64,000 bases of DNA. Origin: SZUA-584 sp964441275 (GTDB taxonomy: Bacteria > Bacillota > Clostridia > Christensenellales > SZUA-584). Positions 26,512-34,593 of this stretch are shown one piece after another; position 1 is the first letter of the stretch; every line of letters starts with the position of its first letter. The translations under genes were made by a program, and so were the position numbers. The notes under the pieces are model-generated. The model saw only the letters and a list, made by a program, of their open reading frames with translations. It searched no databases and was not told where the DNA came from. The stretch lies in contig CAYTUG010000005.1 of NCBI GenBank assembly GCA_964441275.1, forward strand, positions 29,592 through 93,591, in the 5' to 3' direction.

Positions 26512-27945
26512 TCAGGGAAGATAAGTCCACTCAATCTTTACAATGCTGTCTCCTGAAACGATGACTTTCACAAATGTAATCCACGTTTCATTATTTTCTA
26601 TGGCAGGAATCATCTTATTTCTAAAAGAATCATAATTAACTTTAATAGGTTTAGCGGACATAATCTCGTCGGGCATATAATACACTGTCTTTTCCGTTGT
26701 AGTAAACCATCTGAGCTGCGGATTGACGTTGCGGACATATCCGTATTCTTCCACATCGTTTTGTGCATCCTCTTGTGAAATTCCCGGGTGATCCTGCATA
26801 TACTTTTCTAATGCCTTTTTGCCGGTCAGCCAATCTACATAGTCAAAAGCAAGATCTGTCTGTCCGTCCATTCGCATACCCCAGTTTGTAATATAGGCAT
26901 ATGAAATCTCCTTTTCTTGCGCGGGAGCCGCAGTGCTTGCCGGGGTTGGCGAGGGCGTGGCGGGCGGCGCAACGGATGCGGCGGGCTCTGCCGGAGGATA
27001 AAGCGTTTCTGTTGGCTCGGCAGTAAGAACGGGCTTAGCCGTTATAAGAGGCGTTGGTTCCAACTGTGCGTTAGGTTCACTGCGAGGATGACTGCCGGTT
27101 GTAAGAATCACCGCTAACACAACCACAGCGCCAACAGCCGCAACCGCCGATGCCCCGGCTATTATTTTGGCTTTTAAAGATAGTTTTTTAAACATTGTCA
27201 TACCCTCCATTTTTTGAGTTTCTGCGGCGTATGGCACAGCGTCTGAAATAGAATCCATTATCGTGCGCAACGAAGCGTTAGCCGCGCTTTGGCCTATAGA
27301 CAAAGACTGCGCATGCGATTGCATCAATTTTCCAAACGGCAGCAGAGGAATTCCGGCAACACCGTAAAACTTCTCGCCGCTCTTGCGTTCCTGTTCTTCA
27401 ATCTCTGAGCGGATAGCCTTTCGCGCAAGAAACAGCCGGGTTTTGACCGTGTTGACGCTGCACTCCATAACGTCAGAAATTTCATCCACGCTCAATTCAT
27501 TGAAATAATAGAGCGCGATTGCCTGACGCTGTACGTCGGAGAGACCATCAATAATCCTGCCGAGCCGCTCTTGCAAGTCCGCTCTTTCGGCATAGACAGC
27601 CGGCAACGATTCTTCGGATTCTTCAGCATCAAAATTTTCGATGTCTTGTTCGGCATCCAGCAATATTGCCATGTTTTTCTTTCTAAGCCGTGCTTTACAA
27701 ACGTTTTTTGCGATAATCTGAATCCAAACCGAAAAAGCCGATGGCGCTTTAAGAGTATTGAGCTTCCCCCATGCAGTTATAAACGCTTCCTGCAGAACAT
27801 CCTCGGCGTCATTGGCGTTTTTTGTTATCATTCTTGCCAAAGCGTACACTTTTTCGTGGTAAATTGCGAAAAGCTCTTCAAAGCTTTTGATATCACCTTT
27901 CTGCGCTTCTATAACCAGCTGCGTTTGCTGCTCTGTCATACCCAT
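26512..27945 (-). CDS. ECF sigma factor fused to a TM helix and extracytoplasmic domain
   Basis: 477 residues. Residues 1-190 are an ECF sigma factor: region 2 (FEELFAIYHEKVYALARMIT, NDAEDVLQEAFITAWGKL, FSVWIQIIAKNVCKARLRKK) and region 4 (LSDVQRQAIALYYFNELSVD, CSVNTVKTRLFLARKAIR). A linker leads to one TM helix at about 262-284 (AKIIAGASAVAAVGAVVVLA), a Pro/Thr/Ala-rich extracellular stalk (290-345) and a roughly 130-residue C-terminal domain I do not recognise. The factor is therefore tethered to the membrane, and the outer domain could act as a built-in sensor or anti-sigma. There is no separate anti-sigma gene nearby. The upstream promoter is at 28179-28207. Confidence 0.88.
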   Translation of the reverse strand: MGMTEQQTQLVIEAQKGDIKSFEELFAIYHEKVYALARMITKNANDAEDVLQEAFITAWGKLNTLKAPSAFSVWIQIIAKNVCKARLRKKNMAILLDAEQDIENFDAEESEESLPAVYAERADLQERLGRIIDGLSDVQRQAIALYYFNELSVDEISDVMECSVNTVKTRLFLARKAIRSEIEEQERKSGEKFYGVAGIPLLPFGKLMQSHAQSLSIGQSAANASLRTIMDSISDAVPYAAETQKMEGMTMFKKLSLKAKIIAGASAVAAVGAVVVLAVILTTGSHPRSEPNAQLEPTPLITAKPVLTAEPTETLYPPAEPAASVAPPATPSPTPASTAAPAQEKEISYAYITNWGMRMDGQTDLAFDYVDWLTGKKALEKYMQDHPGISQEDAQNDVEEYGYVRNVNPQLRWFTTTEKTVYYMPDEIMSAKPIKVNYDSFRNKMIPAIENNETWITFVKVIVSGDSIVKIEWTYLP

Positions 27946-28355
27946 AAGTTCGTTTCCCCTTTCATTACATAGATGCGAAAATGCACATTTAGGTTTTACG
28001 CTTAAATACTATGATGACATATGAAAGCTGCTGTTCTCTAAAGAGGCAATGTTTAGCACTCTTAATTCATTCCCGTTCTATAAGAGGGTTTACTTAATCC
28101 CGGGATCTTGCGCAAAGATATCATGCTTTAGAGGCTATTATTTGTGGTGGCAAGTTTGTGAGCTTCTGCCTTATCTATTGTATATATAATATTTGTTGAA
28201 TAGTCAACTGCCTAAATATTGGTTGCACAAATGTAATATTTTCTATATTAGAAGTACAGCCCGGGCAATAATCTGATCAGTTTAGTTGTGTATCACATTT
28301 CGGAAATCATGATGCACCAATGTTAATGTACTGTTTTTTGATGCGCTTACACCTG
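27381..28355 (-). repeat. Segmental duplication, copy 1 (sigma gene 5' half plus leader)
   Basis: About 975 bp nearly identical to 29567-30357, covering part of region 4 to the start of the sigma gene and about 400 bp upstream of it. The two copies differ mainly by a 184-bp deletion in the other copy. The 28208-28355 part shows no gene. Confidence 0.9.
28179..28207 (-). promoter_or_regulatory. Promoter of the sigma/beta-helix operon
   Basis: On the minus strand TTGACT (28207-28202), 17 nt, TATACA (28184-28179), giving a leader of about 230 nt. The duplicated copy keeps the same promoter at 30181-30209. Confidence 0.65.
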
Positions 28356-28375
28356 CTCTACCTTAAATTGATTTC

Positions 28376-28450
28376 AGTCCTTCGCAACTTTAAAATCTAC
28401 ATCATCCAATGCGGCAAAATGCTTTTTTCCATACTTTATCTTCAAGTCCT
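28376..28450 (-). pseudogene. Possible fragment of an ABC transporter ATPase N-terminus
   Basis: The minus strand reads LKIKYGKKHFAALDDVDFKV and then a stop, which resembles the first strand pair of ABC ATPases (YGKK, ALDDVSF). Only about 25 codons; a chance match cannot be excluded. Confidence 0.3.
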
Positions 28451-28479
28451 CTCAGCCGCACAAATCAAAGCGCCGCAAG

Positions 28480-28640
28480 GAGCCTTTCATCAATAGACTG
28501 GCAAAGGCGGATGGGCGATGTATCAAGCACTGGATGAACAACTATCCAAGAAGGATGTTTGGATACAGAACAGCAGACGAGGTGTTTGCGGCTTAAAATG
28601 GACTGGGTTCTTATGGTGGGCAATTAAACTTGCAATTTAT
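28480..28640 (+). mobile_element. IS30-family 3' end relic
   Basis: Codes for the transposase C-terminus (INRLAKADGRCIKHWMNNYP, RRMFGYRTADEVFAA and stop at 28605), followed after 12 nt by the end motif CAATTAAACTTGCAATTTA (28621-28639). The same arrangement is seen on the opposite strand at 5943-6070. Confidence 0.75.
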
Positions 28641-28668
28641 AAAACGTAGAGAACCAGTGCTATTCTCA

Positions 28669-28697
28669 TTGTTTTGGACTTATTTATGTGGTAAAAT
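28669..28697 (+). promoter_or_regulatory. Promoter of the lipoprotein gene
   Basis: TTGTTT (28669-28674), 17 nt, TAAAAT (28692-28697), located 29 nt behind the IS30 end motif and 80 nt upstream of the gene. Confidence 0.55.
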
Positions 28698-28776
28698 ACA
28701 TATTAATTCTTTGCTTAACAACATTTGCTTGTTCTAATGAATAAGCAGTATTCTTCGTATATTATGGAGGTGAAAC

Positions 28777-29421
28777 ATGAAAATCAAATGTGCGTTTTTG
28801 TGTATAGCATTATCTGTGATTATTTTACTGTCAGGTTGTGCTAACAGCAAAAGTGATTTGTATGAACAGCAAGCAGGGTTGTCAAACTCGATAATAGGAA
28901 CAGATGATGGAGTGGACGAGTTTGTTTCTTTACAAAAGGGTTTTATGTCGGAATACGATACTGATGTTTGCTACAATATAACGCCTAAATATGTACTTGA
29001 AAATTCAGATTTTCTCATTTACAAGTATGAGAATTCCTGCGCAACATTTTTGTTGTATGATAATGAAATATTTCCTTTGGGTGGATGGTTTGGTGGTTTC
29101 GGTGTAACTGATATTAAATTAGCTGATGTCGATAATGATCGTAAAATGGAATTGTACTTTACGTTTTCTTGGGGTTCAGGCATCCATCGTTCACATGCAG
29201 CATATTTTAACCAAAAGTCAAAAGAAATTGTGATTTTTGATTATGTATACATGCATGGTGATATGATGATTATTTCTAATGGGCAAGGAGGGCTATCTCT
29301 ATACAAAGCTACAATATCAAATATGGAAAGTTTCGTGAATTTTACAATAGAGGCAGACGAATACGTTTCTGATATTGTTTTTGAAAATAATAGCATAGTG
29401 TTATCGTCTCCTATACAATAG
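28777..29421 (+). CDS. Lipoprotein with FG-GAP/EF-hand-like repeat
   Basis: 214 residues. A lipoprotein signal (FLCIALSVIILLSGC, lipidated Cys21) is followed by a mostly beta domain. VTDIKLADVDNDRKMELYFT resembles the Ca-binding FG-GAP/VCBS type (DxDxDxxxEL), suggesting one blade of a propeller-like fold. GGAGG lies 7 nt before the ATG. It is a lone gene between the two sigma duplications; function unknown. Base composition is AT-richer than that of the housekeeping genes, which suits acquired DNA (judged by eye). Confidence 0.75.
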   Translation: MKIKCAFLCIALSVIILLSGCANSKSDLYEQQAGLSNSIIGTDDGVDEFVSLQKGFMSEYDTDVCYNITPKYVLENSDFLIYKYENSCATFLLYDNEIFPLGGWFGGFGVTDIKLADVDNDRKMELYFTFSWGSGIHRSHAAYFNQKSKEIVIFDYVYMHGDMMIISNGQGGLSLYKATISNMESFVNFTIEADEYVSDIVFENNSIVLSSPIQ

Positions 29422-29494
29422 ATATATTGAATATAATTTTTGGGTGCTTTCTAAAAATATTTGGGGAGTAAACTCAAGTTATCCGTCAACTTTT

Positions 29495-29947
29495 TTACAA
29501 CTCCACATCACCTCTTTTCTGCTGTTGATTTTTTAGTTGCTCTTGCTTCAAAATACTGTAAACGCTCTTGCATTCCTGTTCTTCAATCTCTGTGCGGATA
29601 GCCTTTCGCGCAAGGAACAGCCAGGTTTTGACTGTGTTGGCGCTGCACTCCATAACGTCAGAAATTTCATCCACGCTCAATTCATTGAAATAATAAAGCG
29701 CGATTGCCTGACGCTGTACATCGGAAAGACCATCAATAATCCTGCCGAGCCGCTCTTGCAAGTCCGTCCTTTCGGCATAGACAGCCGGCAACCGATTCTT
29801 CGGATTCTTCAGCATCAAAATTTTCGATGTCTTTCTTGCCAAAGCGTACACTTTTTCGTGGTAAATTGCGAGAAGCTCTTCAAAGCTTTTGATATCACCT
29901 TTCTGCGCTTCTATAACCAGCTGCGTTTGCTGCTCTGTCATACCCAT
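29495..29947 (-). pseudogene. Truncated duplicate of the ECF sigma gene
   Basis: Still an open frame of 150 codons, but a 184-bp deletion plus a 1-bp insertion has replaced about 75 residues of region 2 (core-polymerase binding and -10 recognition) by 14 unrelated ones (KTSKILMLKNPKNR). Region 4 is kept (LSDVQRQAIALYYFNELSVD, ANTVKTWLFLARKAIR; the Trp replaces an Arg in the helix-turn-helix). The C-terminal TM and sensor parts are absent; after the duplication border it runs 25 codons into foreign sequence. It probably cannot function as a sigma factor. A competitor for region 4 contacts is conceivable but speculative. Confidence 0.8.
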
Positions 29948-30357
29948 AAGTTCGTTTCCCCTTTCATTACATAGATGCGAAAATGCACATTTAGGTTTTA
30001 CGCTTAAATACTATGATGACATATGAAAGCTGCTGTTCTCTAAAGAGGCAATGTTTAGCACTCTTAATTCATTCCCGTTCTATAAGAGGGTTTACTTAAT
30101 CCCGGGATCTTGCGCAAAGATATCATGCTTTAGAGGCTATTATTTGTGGTGGCAAGTTTGTGAGCTTCTGCCTTATCTATTGTATATATAATATTTGTTG
30201 AATAGTCAACTGCCTAAATATTGGTTGCACAAATGTAATATTTTCTATATTAGAAATACAGCCCGGGCAATAATCTGATCAGTTCAGTTGTGTATCACAT
30301 TTCGGAAAGCATGATGCACCAATGTTAATGTACTGTTTTTTTGATGCACTTACATCT
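29567..30357 (-). repeat. Segmental duplication, copy 2
   Basis: Second copy of 27381-28355. Identity is high in coding and upstream DNA, with single-base differences and the 184-bp deletion. Borders: left near the EIEEQE codons, right just after a TTTTTTGATG stretch. Confidence 0.9.
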
Positions 30358-30436
30358 GGTGCCAGTGCTTCTCTAATTTGTTGTTTGATTCTCCCTTGTG
30401 TCGTCAATAGCGTCTGTGCTCTTGAGCGCTTTAAAT

Positions 30437-30930
30437 TGTGGGGCTACAATACATATTGGGCACTGAACCACAAAAATAAAATATGCGGGTGCCGGCTAAT
30501 GGGACATTGTTAAGTTGGGAACAAAAACATACCGAAAGGAATATGTTGAAAAGCGCGACACCTATTCTTTTGCCGTGTTACTTAAACATGTGGTGAGATT
30601 CTTCAGATTCCCCGCAGGATGCGTGCAGACCGGCAACAGTTTTGGGTTCGCCGCTATATGGTGCCTAAACGCAATTTGCCCACTCTCTTTGAGCACTAAG
30701 TCATGTGGGTAGGCATCCGGCATAAGCTCATCCGCCCCTGCACGCCACAACGGCAAGATCGAGCGCAGTCACAGAAAAAATCAGTAGCGGTTTTACCCAA
30801 AGACAGCCTTCCATTCTTTTCTCTGACTTTAAGCACCAGCCTAAAGCTTTCCGATACCACTCAAACAATATACCCGCTCGTTTGCGCACGCAAGCCGGCT
30901 ACCTCAAACACAAACAGGTTTAATAACCTA
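30437..30930 (+). mobile_element. Internally deleted IS481-like element
   Basis: Starts with TGTGGGGCTACAATACATAT, matching the end at 63089, and keeps the leader up to ACATACCGAAAGGAATATG. It then jumps directly to the transposase C-terminal part (TYSFAVLLKHVVRFFRFPAG, CVQTGNSF, then in other frames GIRHKLIRPCTP and HNGKIERSHRKNQ). Several frameshifts and a stop follow. Compared with the copy at 63205 most of the helix-turn-helix and the first catalytic Asp are missing. No right-hand inverted repeat is recognisable. Confidence 0.7.
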
Positions 30931-30973
30931 CACAACGGGTTTAGCGTGCCGTTGTCTTATAATACCATTTTGG

Positions 30974-32065
30974 CTATTGAGACAAAATATCTGCAATTCT
31001 TTTTGATGCAAACCCGTCTCCGTAAGGGTTTGCCGCAACGCTCATAGATTCATAGGCTTGATTATCCGTCAACAGCCTTTTGAATTCGTTGTAGATATTT
31101 TGCCTGTCCGTTCCGACTAACTTTAACGTTCCCGCCAATATTCCTTCAGGCCTTTCTGTAGTGTCGCGCAGCACCAAAACGGGCTTACCTAAAGACGGCG
31201 CCTCTTCCTGTATGCCTCCGCTGTCCGTCAGCACAATATGTGCGCGCGCAATAAAATTGTGAAAGTCGATCACGCTCAGCGGTTTTATTATGCGAATCCT
31301 GTCCGCTCCCGCCAACACTTTATTTACCGCATCATTGATTGCAGGGTTTAAATGCACCGGATATATAACTTTCAGATCATCAAACTCCTCAACCGCATCC
31401 CTTATAGCCCAAAATATATTTTCCATGGGTTGTCCTATGTTTTCCCGTCTGTGAGCGGTTAAGAGAATTAACCTGCTCCCCTTAGCCCAATCAAGAAGCG
31501 GATGGCTGTACTCTTTCTTTACCGTTGTTTTTAGCGCGTCAATGGCTGTGTTGCCCGTAACATATATGTCTTTTTCGTTTTTCTTTTCTTCGATAAGGTT
31601 TTGTTTCGCCCGTTGCGTAGGCGCAAAATGATATTTCGTAACTATGCCTACCGCCTGCCTGTTAAATTCTTCGGGGTAAGGCGAAAAGATATTATGGGTT
31701 CTAAGCCCGGCCTCGACATGCCCCACGGGTATCTGCAGATAAAAGCAAGCAAGCGCGCTTAAAAATGTTGTTGACGTATCACCATGCACCAGCACAACAT
31801 CGGGTTTAGCTTCCGCCAATACCGGCTGTATCCTTTTAAGCACTTTTGTAGCAATATCAAAAAGCGTTTGATTATGCTCCATCGTCCTCAAATCGTAATC
31901 TGGAACAACATCAAAAACGTTAAGAACCTGGTCAAGCATCTCTCTGTGCTGGCCTGTCACACACACAACCGTGTTTATAGCTTTTCTTCTTTTTAGCTCG
32001 CTCACCAACGGACACATTTTTATTGCTTCGGGTCTTGTTCCGAAAATTAACATTATCGTCTTCAC
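30974..32065 (-). CDS. wecB: UDP-N-acetylglucosamine 2-epimerase (non-hydrolysing)
   Basis: Interconverts UDP-GlcNAc and UDP-ManNAc in the cytoplasm. 363 residues, GT-B-like epimerase. Visible are FGTRPEAIKMCPLV, VTGQHREMLDQVL, VHGDTSTT, GHVEAGLRT, PEEFNRQ, LLTAHRRENIG, TDSGGIQEEAP and RDTTERPEG, the full set of WecB/MnaA motifs. GTG start (GTG-AAG-ACG). It is the last gene of the exopolysaccharide operon, 29 nt behind the GH26 gene, and would supply UDP-ManNAc to the GT2 synthase in the same operon. A wall teichoic acid role (MnaA) is the alternative use of this enzyme. Confidence 0.95.
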   Translation of the reverse strand: MKTIMLIFGTRPEAIKMCPLVSELKRRKAINTVVCVTGQHREMLDQVLNVFDVVPDYDLRTMEHNQTLFDIATKVLKRIQPVLAEAKPDVVLVHGDTSTTFLSALACFYLQIPVGHVEAGLRTHNIFSPYPEEFNRQAVGIVTKYHFAPTQRAKQNLIEEKKNEKDIYVTGNTAIDALKTTVKKEYSHPLLDWAKGSRLILLTAHRRENIGQPMENIFWAIRDAVEEFDDLKVIYPVHLNPAINDAVNKVLAGADRIRIIKPLSVIDFHNFIARAHIVLTDSGGIQEEAPSLGKPVLVLRDTTERPEGILAGTLKLVGTDRQNIYNEFKRLLTDNQAYESMSVAANPYGDGFASKRIADILSQ

Positions 32066-32094
32066 TTTTTGCCTGCTTTCAGTCGTCTTACCTG

Positions 32095-33699
32095 TTATTT
32101 TGCCGCATAATCATCATACCACGGCAATTCGTCTAATGTAATTATTCTATCGTGATTGAAAACCTTAACAAAATGCTCTAAAGAATTATGCTTATCTGAA
32201 ATTTTTTTATCTTGAACCACATACTCTCCGTTCCATATAATAAAAAACGACCAGCACACATTTTCCTCGTACATAAGATCGGGATCGGGTATTGAGCCGA
32301 TTTCGGAAAGTCCCGTTATCGTCTTTTTGTCTGTATAGTTCAACGCCTTTTCAAACCGGTTTAAACGGCTGTCGTAATCATACGGTTTCGTGTACGCGTC
32401 CTCGGCTATAATATCGACATACCCGTCTCCGGGGTACCACTCTTTATCCTCTCCGCTGTATACCCAAATCAAATTGTTCAGATTATGATAACCCGTTAAA
32501 CGATTATACATAAGCTTCCAAAGCTTTTTGTAATTCTCGGCCCCGTGAGCGCCCCACCAAAACCATCCTCCGCAAGCCTCATGCAAGGGCCTCCACAAAA
32601 CAGGTATGTCTTTTTCGGCAAGCGCTCTAAGCTGTTTGGCGATTACATCGATGTCCCGAATTATCAAATCATAGCCGGCACTATCACGCCCGTTTAGCGC
32701 ATCGTCCAAATTAAAATTTGTGGCTTGCGTGTAGAAACCTTTCCACCAAGGCGCTGTTTCCGAGTTTATTAAACCTTTAGGGGCATTCCAATGCCACATA
32801 AAAGTTACAATGCCGCCCATCTCGTGCCATTGCATTGCATATTGCGTCTGTTTAGATTTCGTCCCGTGTTCCACCCTTGTAGGCGAATAATCCACAAAAT
32901 CAAAACCCATAATTGCCGGATATTTGCCCGTGAGCTTATAAAGCTCTTTTACTTCGGGAGATTTAATTCCTAAATCGTTATTGTATTGTCCGGATAAAGT
33001 ATATTTGCCGTATTGGTTTACCATATAGCCAAACAGCCTTTTTGTGCTTTCTGTCGCGTTTTTATTGACCAAGCCTTTTTCGACGCAGTACACGTTGGAA
33101 TCTATGGCTTCACTCGATTTTATATTAAGATAGTCAATATAAATATAACCCCAGCCTTTTTGAACAACTACGGAGTTTAAACCTTTTTCGAGCTTTGTTT
33201 TGATTGTGCTTAATGCAAAATCCGCCCCCTTTGTGTACAGCGTGTTGTACAATATTCTTTCGTTTACTATTACAGTGTTATAGCTTTCGTTGTTTATTGC
33301 AGCTGTACAAAAAGCAAGCTCATAAAAACCCGCTTTTGGCACCTGCACGTAAAAAACAATCCTGCTTTTATCGCTGTCTAATTTGCCGACATAGCCGCCG
33401 CTTATGTTTTTGATATTTTCATCCGCATCTTTACCGTAACGGTTAAGGGCTTCTAACTCTGCGTCTTCGGCCTCGTAAATTAAATCAACCAGCGTTTCAA
33501 AATATATTTGGTCGTTATCCTCATGCTGTTTGCGGCCGGGTTCTTCTGCGCTCCCGTTTGGCGACCCGTTTGGTATTACACTATTTTTCGCTTGGTTTAT
33601 TTCGGGTTTATCCATGATGCACCCCCAAAGCAGTTCGGAAAAAAGTATAAACAGCGTAACCGCTAACAAGGATGCCGCAAATATACAAACCCTTCGCAT
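32095..33699 (-). CDS. GH26 beta-mannanase with N-terminal CBM35-like domain
   Basis: 534 residues, secreted or membrane-anchored by an N-terminal hydrophobic segment (FAASLLAVTLFILFSELLWG, followed by Cys, so lipidation is possible). Residues 70-200 look like a CBM35 (YEAEDAELEAL, ISGGYVG, FYVQVPKAGFYELAF, IYIDYLNIK). The GH26 catalytic domain follows: GGIVTFMWHWNAP, the acid/base Glu in VLWRPLHEACGGWFWWG and the nucleophile Glu in GLSEIGSIPDP, with YPGDGYVDIIAEDAY between them. Within this operon it more likely trims or releases the cell's own mannose- or ManNAc-containing polymer than degrades plant mannan; that is inference. Confidence 0.88.
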   Translation of the reverse strand: MRRVCIFAASLLAVTLFILFSELLWGCIMDKPEINQAKNSVIPNGSPNGSAEEPGRKQHEDNDQIYFETLVDLIYEAEDAELEALNRYGKDADENIKNISGGYVGKLDSDKSRIVFYVQVPKAGFYELAFCTAAINNESYNTVIVNERILYNTLYTKGADFALSTIKTKLEKGLNSVVVQKGWGYIYIDYLNIKSSEAIDSNVYCVEKGLVNKNATESTKRLFGYMVNQYGKYTLSGQYNNDLGIKSPEVKELYKLTGKYPAIMGFDFVDYSPTRVEHGTKSKQTQYAMQWHEMGGIVTFMWHWNAPKGLINSETAPWWKGFYTQATNFNLDDALNGRDSAGYDLIIRDIDVIAKQLRALAEKDIPVLWRPLHEACGGWFWWGAHGAENYKKLWKLMYNRLTGYHNLNNLIWVYSGEDKEWYPGDGYVDIIAEDAYTKPYDYDSRLNRFEKALNYTDKKTITGLSEIGSIPDPDLMYEENVCWSFFIIWNGEYVVQDKKISDKHNSLEHFVKVFNHDRIITLDELPWYDDYAAK

Positions 33700-33744
33700 T
33701 ATTCCGCGTATTCCGTCAGCCGCTTTTTATTGTACCTGCCTTTT

Positions 33745-34593
33745 TCAAACATCGTACTGCATTTCCTGCTTGGCTGTGTCAAGCAACTCGAGAGCATTTT
33801 TATTTCCATCGTCAAACGCCATACCTATTCTCATGTCTAATATAAGCTGCTTTGTATTTAGAACCTCATTTGTGTCTATTTGTGCAATCTTTTCTTTTAG
33901 CCTGTTGCGTATAACCTTAATGTCTTCTTTTTTTGTCAACATAAGCATCCCAAACGTTATTTCATCATCGTCAATCTGATATAGTTCGTCTTCAGCCCTT
34001 GTCGCGCTTCTAACAACTTTTGTAACCTGCGTTACAATCTGCATCATGCCTTCTTTTTTCGAGAGCCTTTCAATTTCCTTTTGGTGTCTAAATTTTATCA
34101 AAAGCACCCCGAAATCAACCTTATAGCGTTTTGCAATGCTCATGTAAATCTTAGCGTCATTTTCAAACGCCCTTAAGTTTTTCAGCTTGGTGACCTCGTC
34201 TAATGTTGATATTGATACCAGCTTCTTTTTCAGATCTTTAACTTGACTTGAAAGAGTGGCCGTTTCCGTAGTAAACAAAGAAAACGCGGTTGTAAGCGCA
34301 GGGGACATAAATACCCAAAAATACACATAGGGTTTAATCAATACCCCCTTTGTAAAGCTAAGCACTATAATATAGGTGATGCTGACCAACAGCAACATAG
34401 TGTTGATAATCAACCCGGTTGTCAAATTCGTAAAGTATGTTATCAAAACTATTATAAAAACAGCCGCGGCAATTATAAAGTTGTCAATAAGATTTTCTTT
34501 CTGGTAAATTAAAAATATAAAGTATATGAAAATCAATACAATCAACGCTATGAAGCTTATATCGGTCTGCATGTTTCTATCTTTCTTTTTCAT
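33745..34593 (-). CDS. Membrane-bound degenerate GGDEF protein, PssE-like c-di-GMP receptor
   Basis: 282 residues. Four TM helices (about 11-30, 34-55, 58-81, 86-106), a coiled coil (112-128) and a GGDEF-type domain (129-282, TLDEVTKLKNLRAFENDAKI at its start). The signature GGDEF is DDDEI at 208-212, so cyclase activity is not expected. The inhibitory site RxxD is intact as R199-A-E-D202 with the canonical five residues to the signature position. This combination is known from I-site receptors such as PelD and Listeria PssE. It overlaps the BcsB-like gene by 17 bp and has GGAGGA before its ATG. The role proposed is activating the synthase on binding c-di-GMP. Confidence 0.8.
   Translation of the reverse strand: MKKKDRNMQTDISFIALIVLIFIYFIFLIYQKENLIDNFIIAAAVFIIVLITYFTNLTTGLIINTMLLLVSITYIIVLSFTKGVLIKPYVYFWVFMSPALTTAFSLFTTETATLSSQVKDLKKKLVSISTLDEVTKLKNLRAFENDAKIYMSIAKRYKVDFGVLLIKFRHQKEIERLSKKEGMMQIVTQVTKVVRSATRAEDELYQIDDDEITFGMLMLTKKEDIKVIRNRLKEKIAQIDTNEVLNTKQLILDMRIGMAFDDGNKNALELLDTAKQEMQYDV

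Noticed and set aside
33745..34593. Active diguanylate cyclase
   Set aside because: The GGDEF signature is DDDEI, which lacks the two glycines and the usual acidic pattern, so catalysis is not expected.
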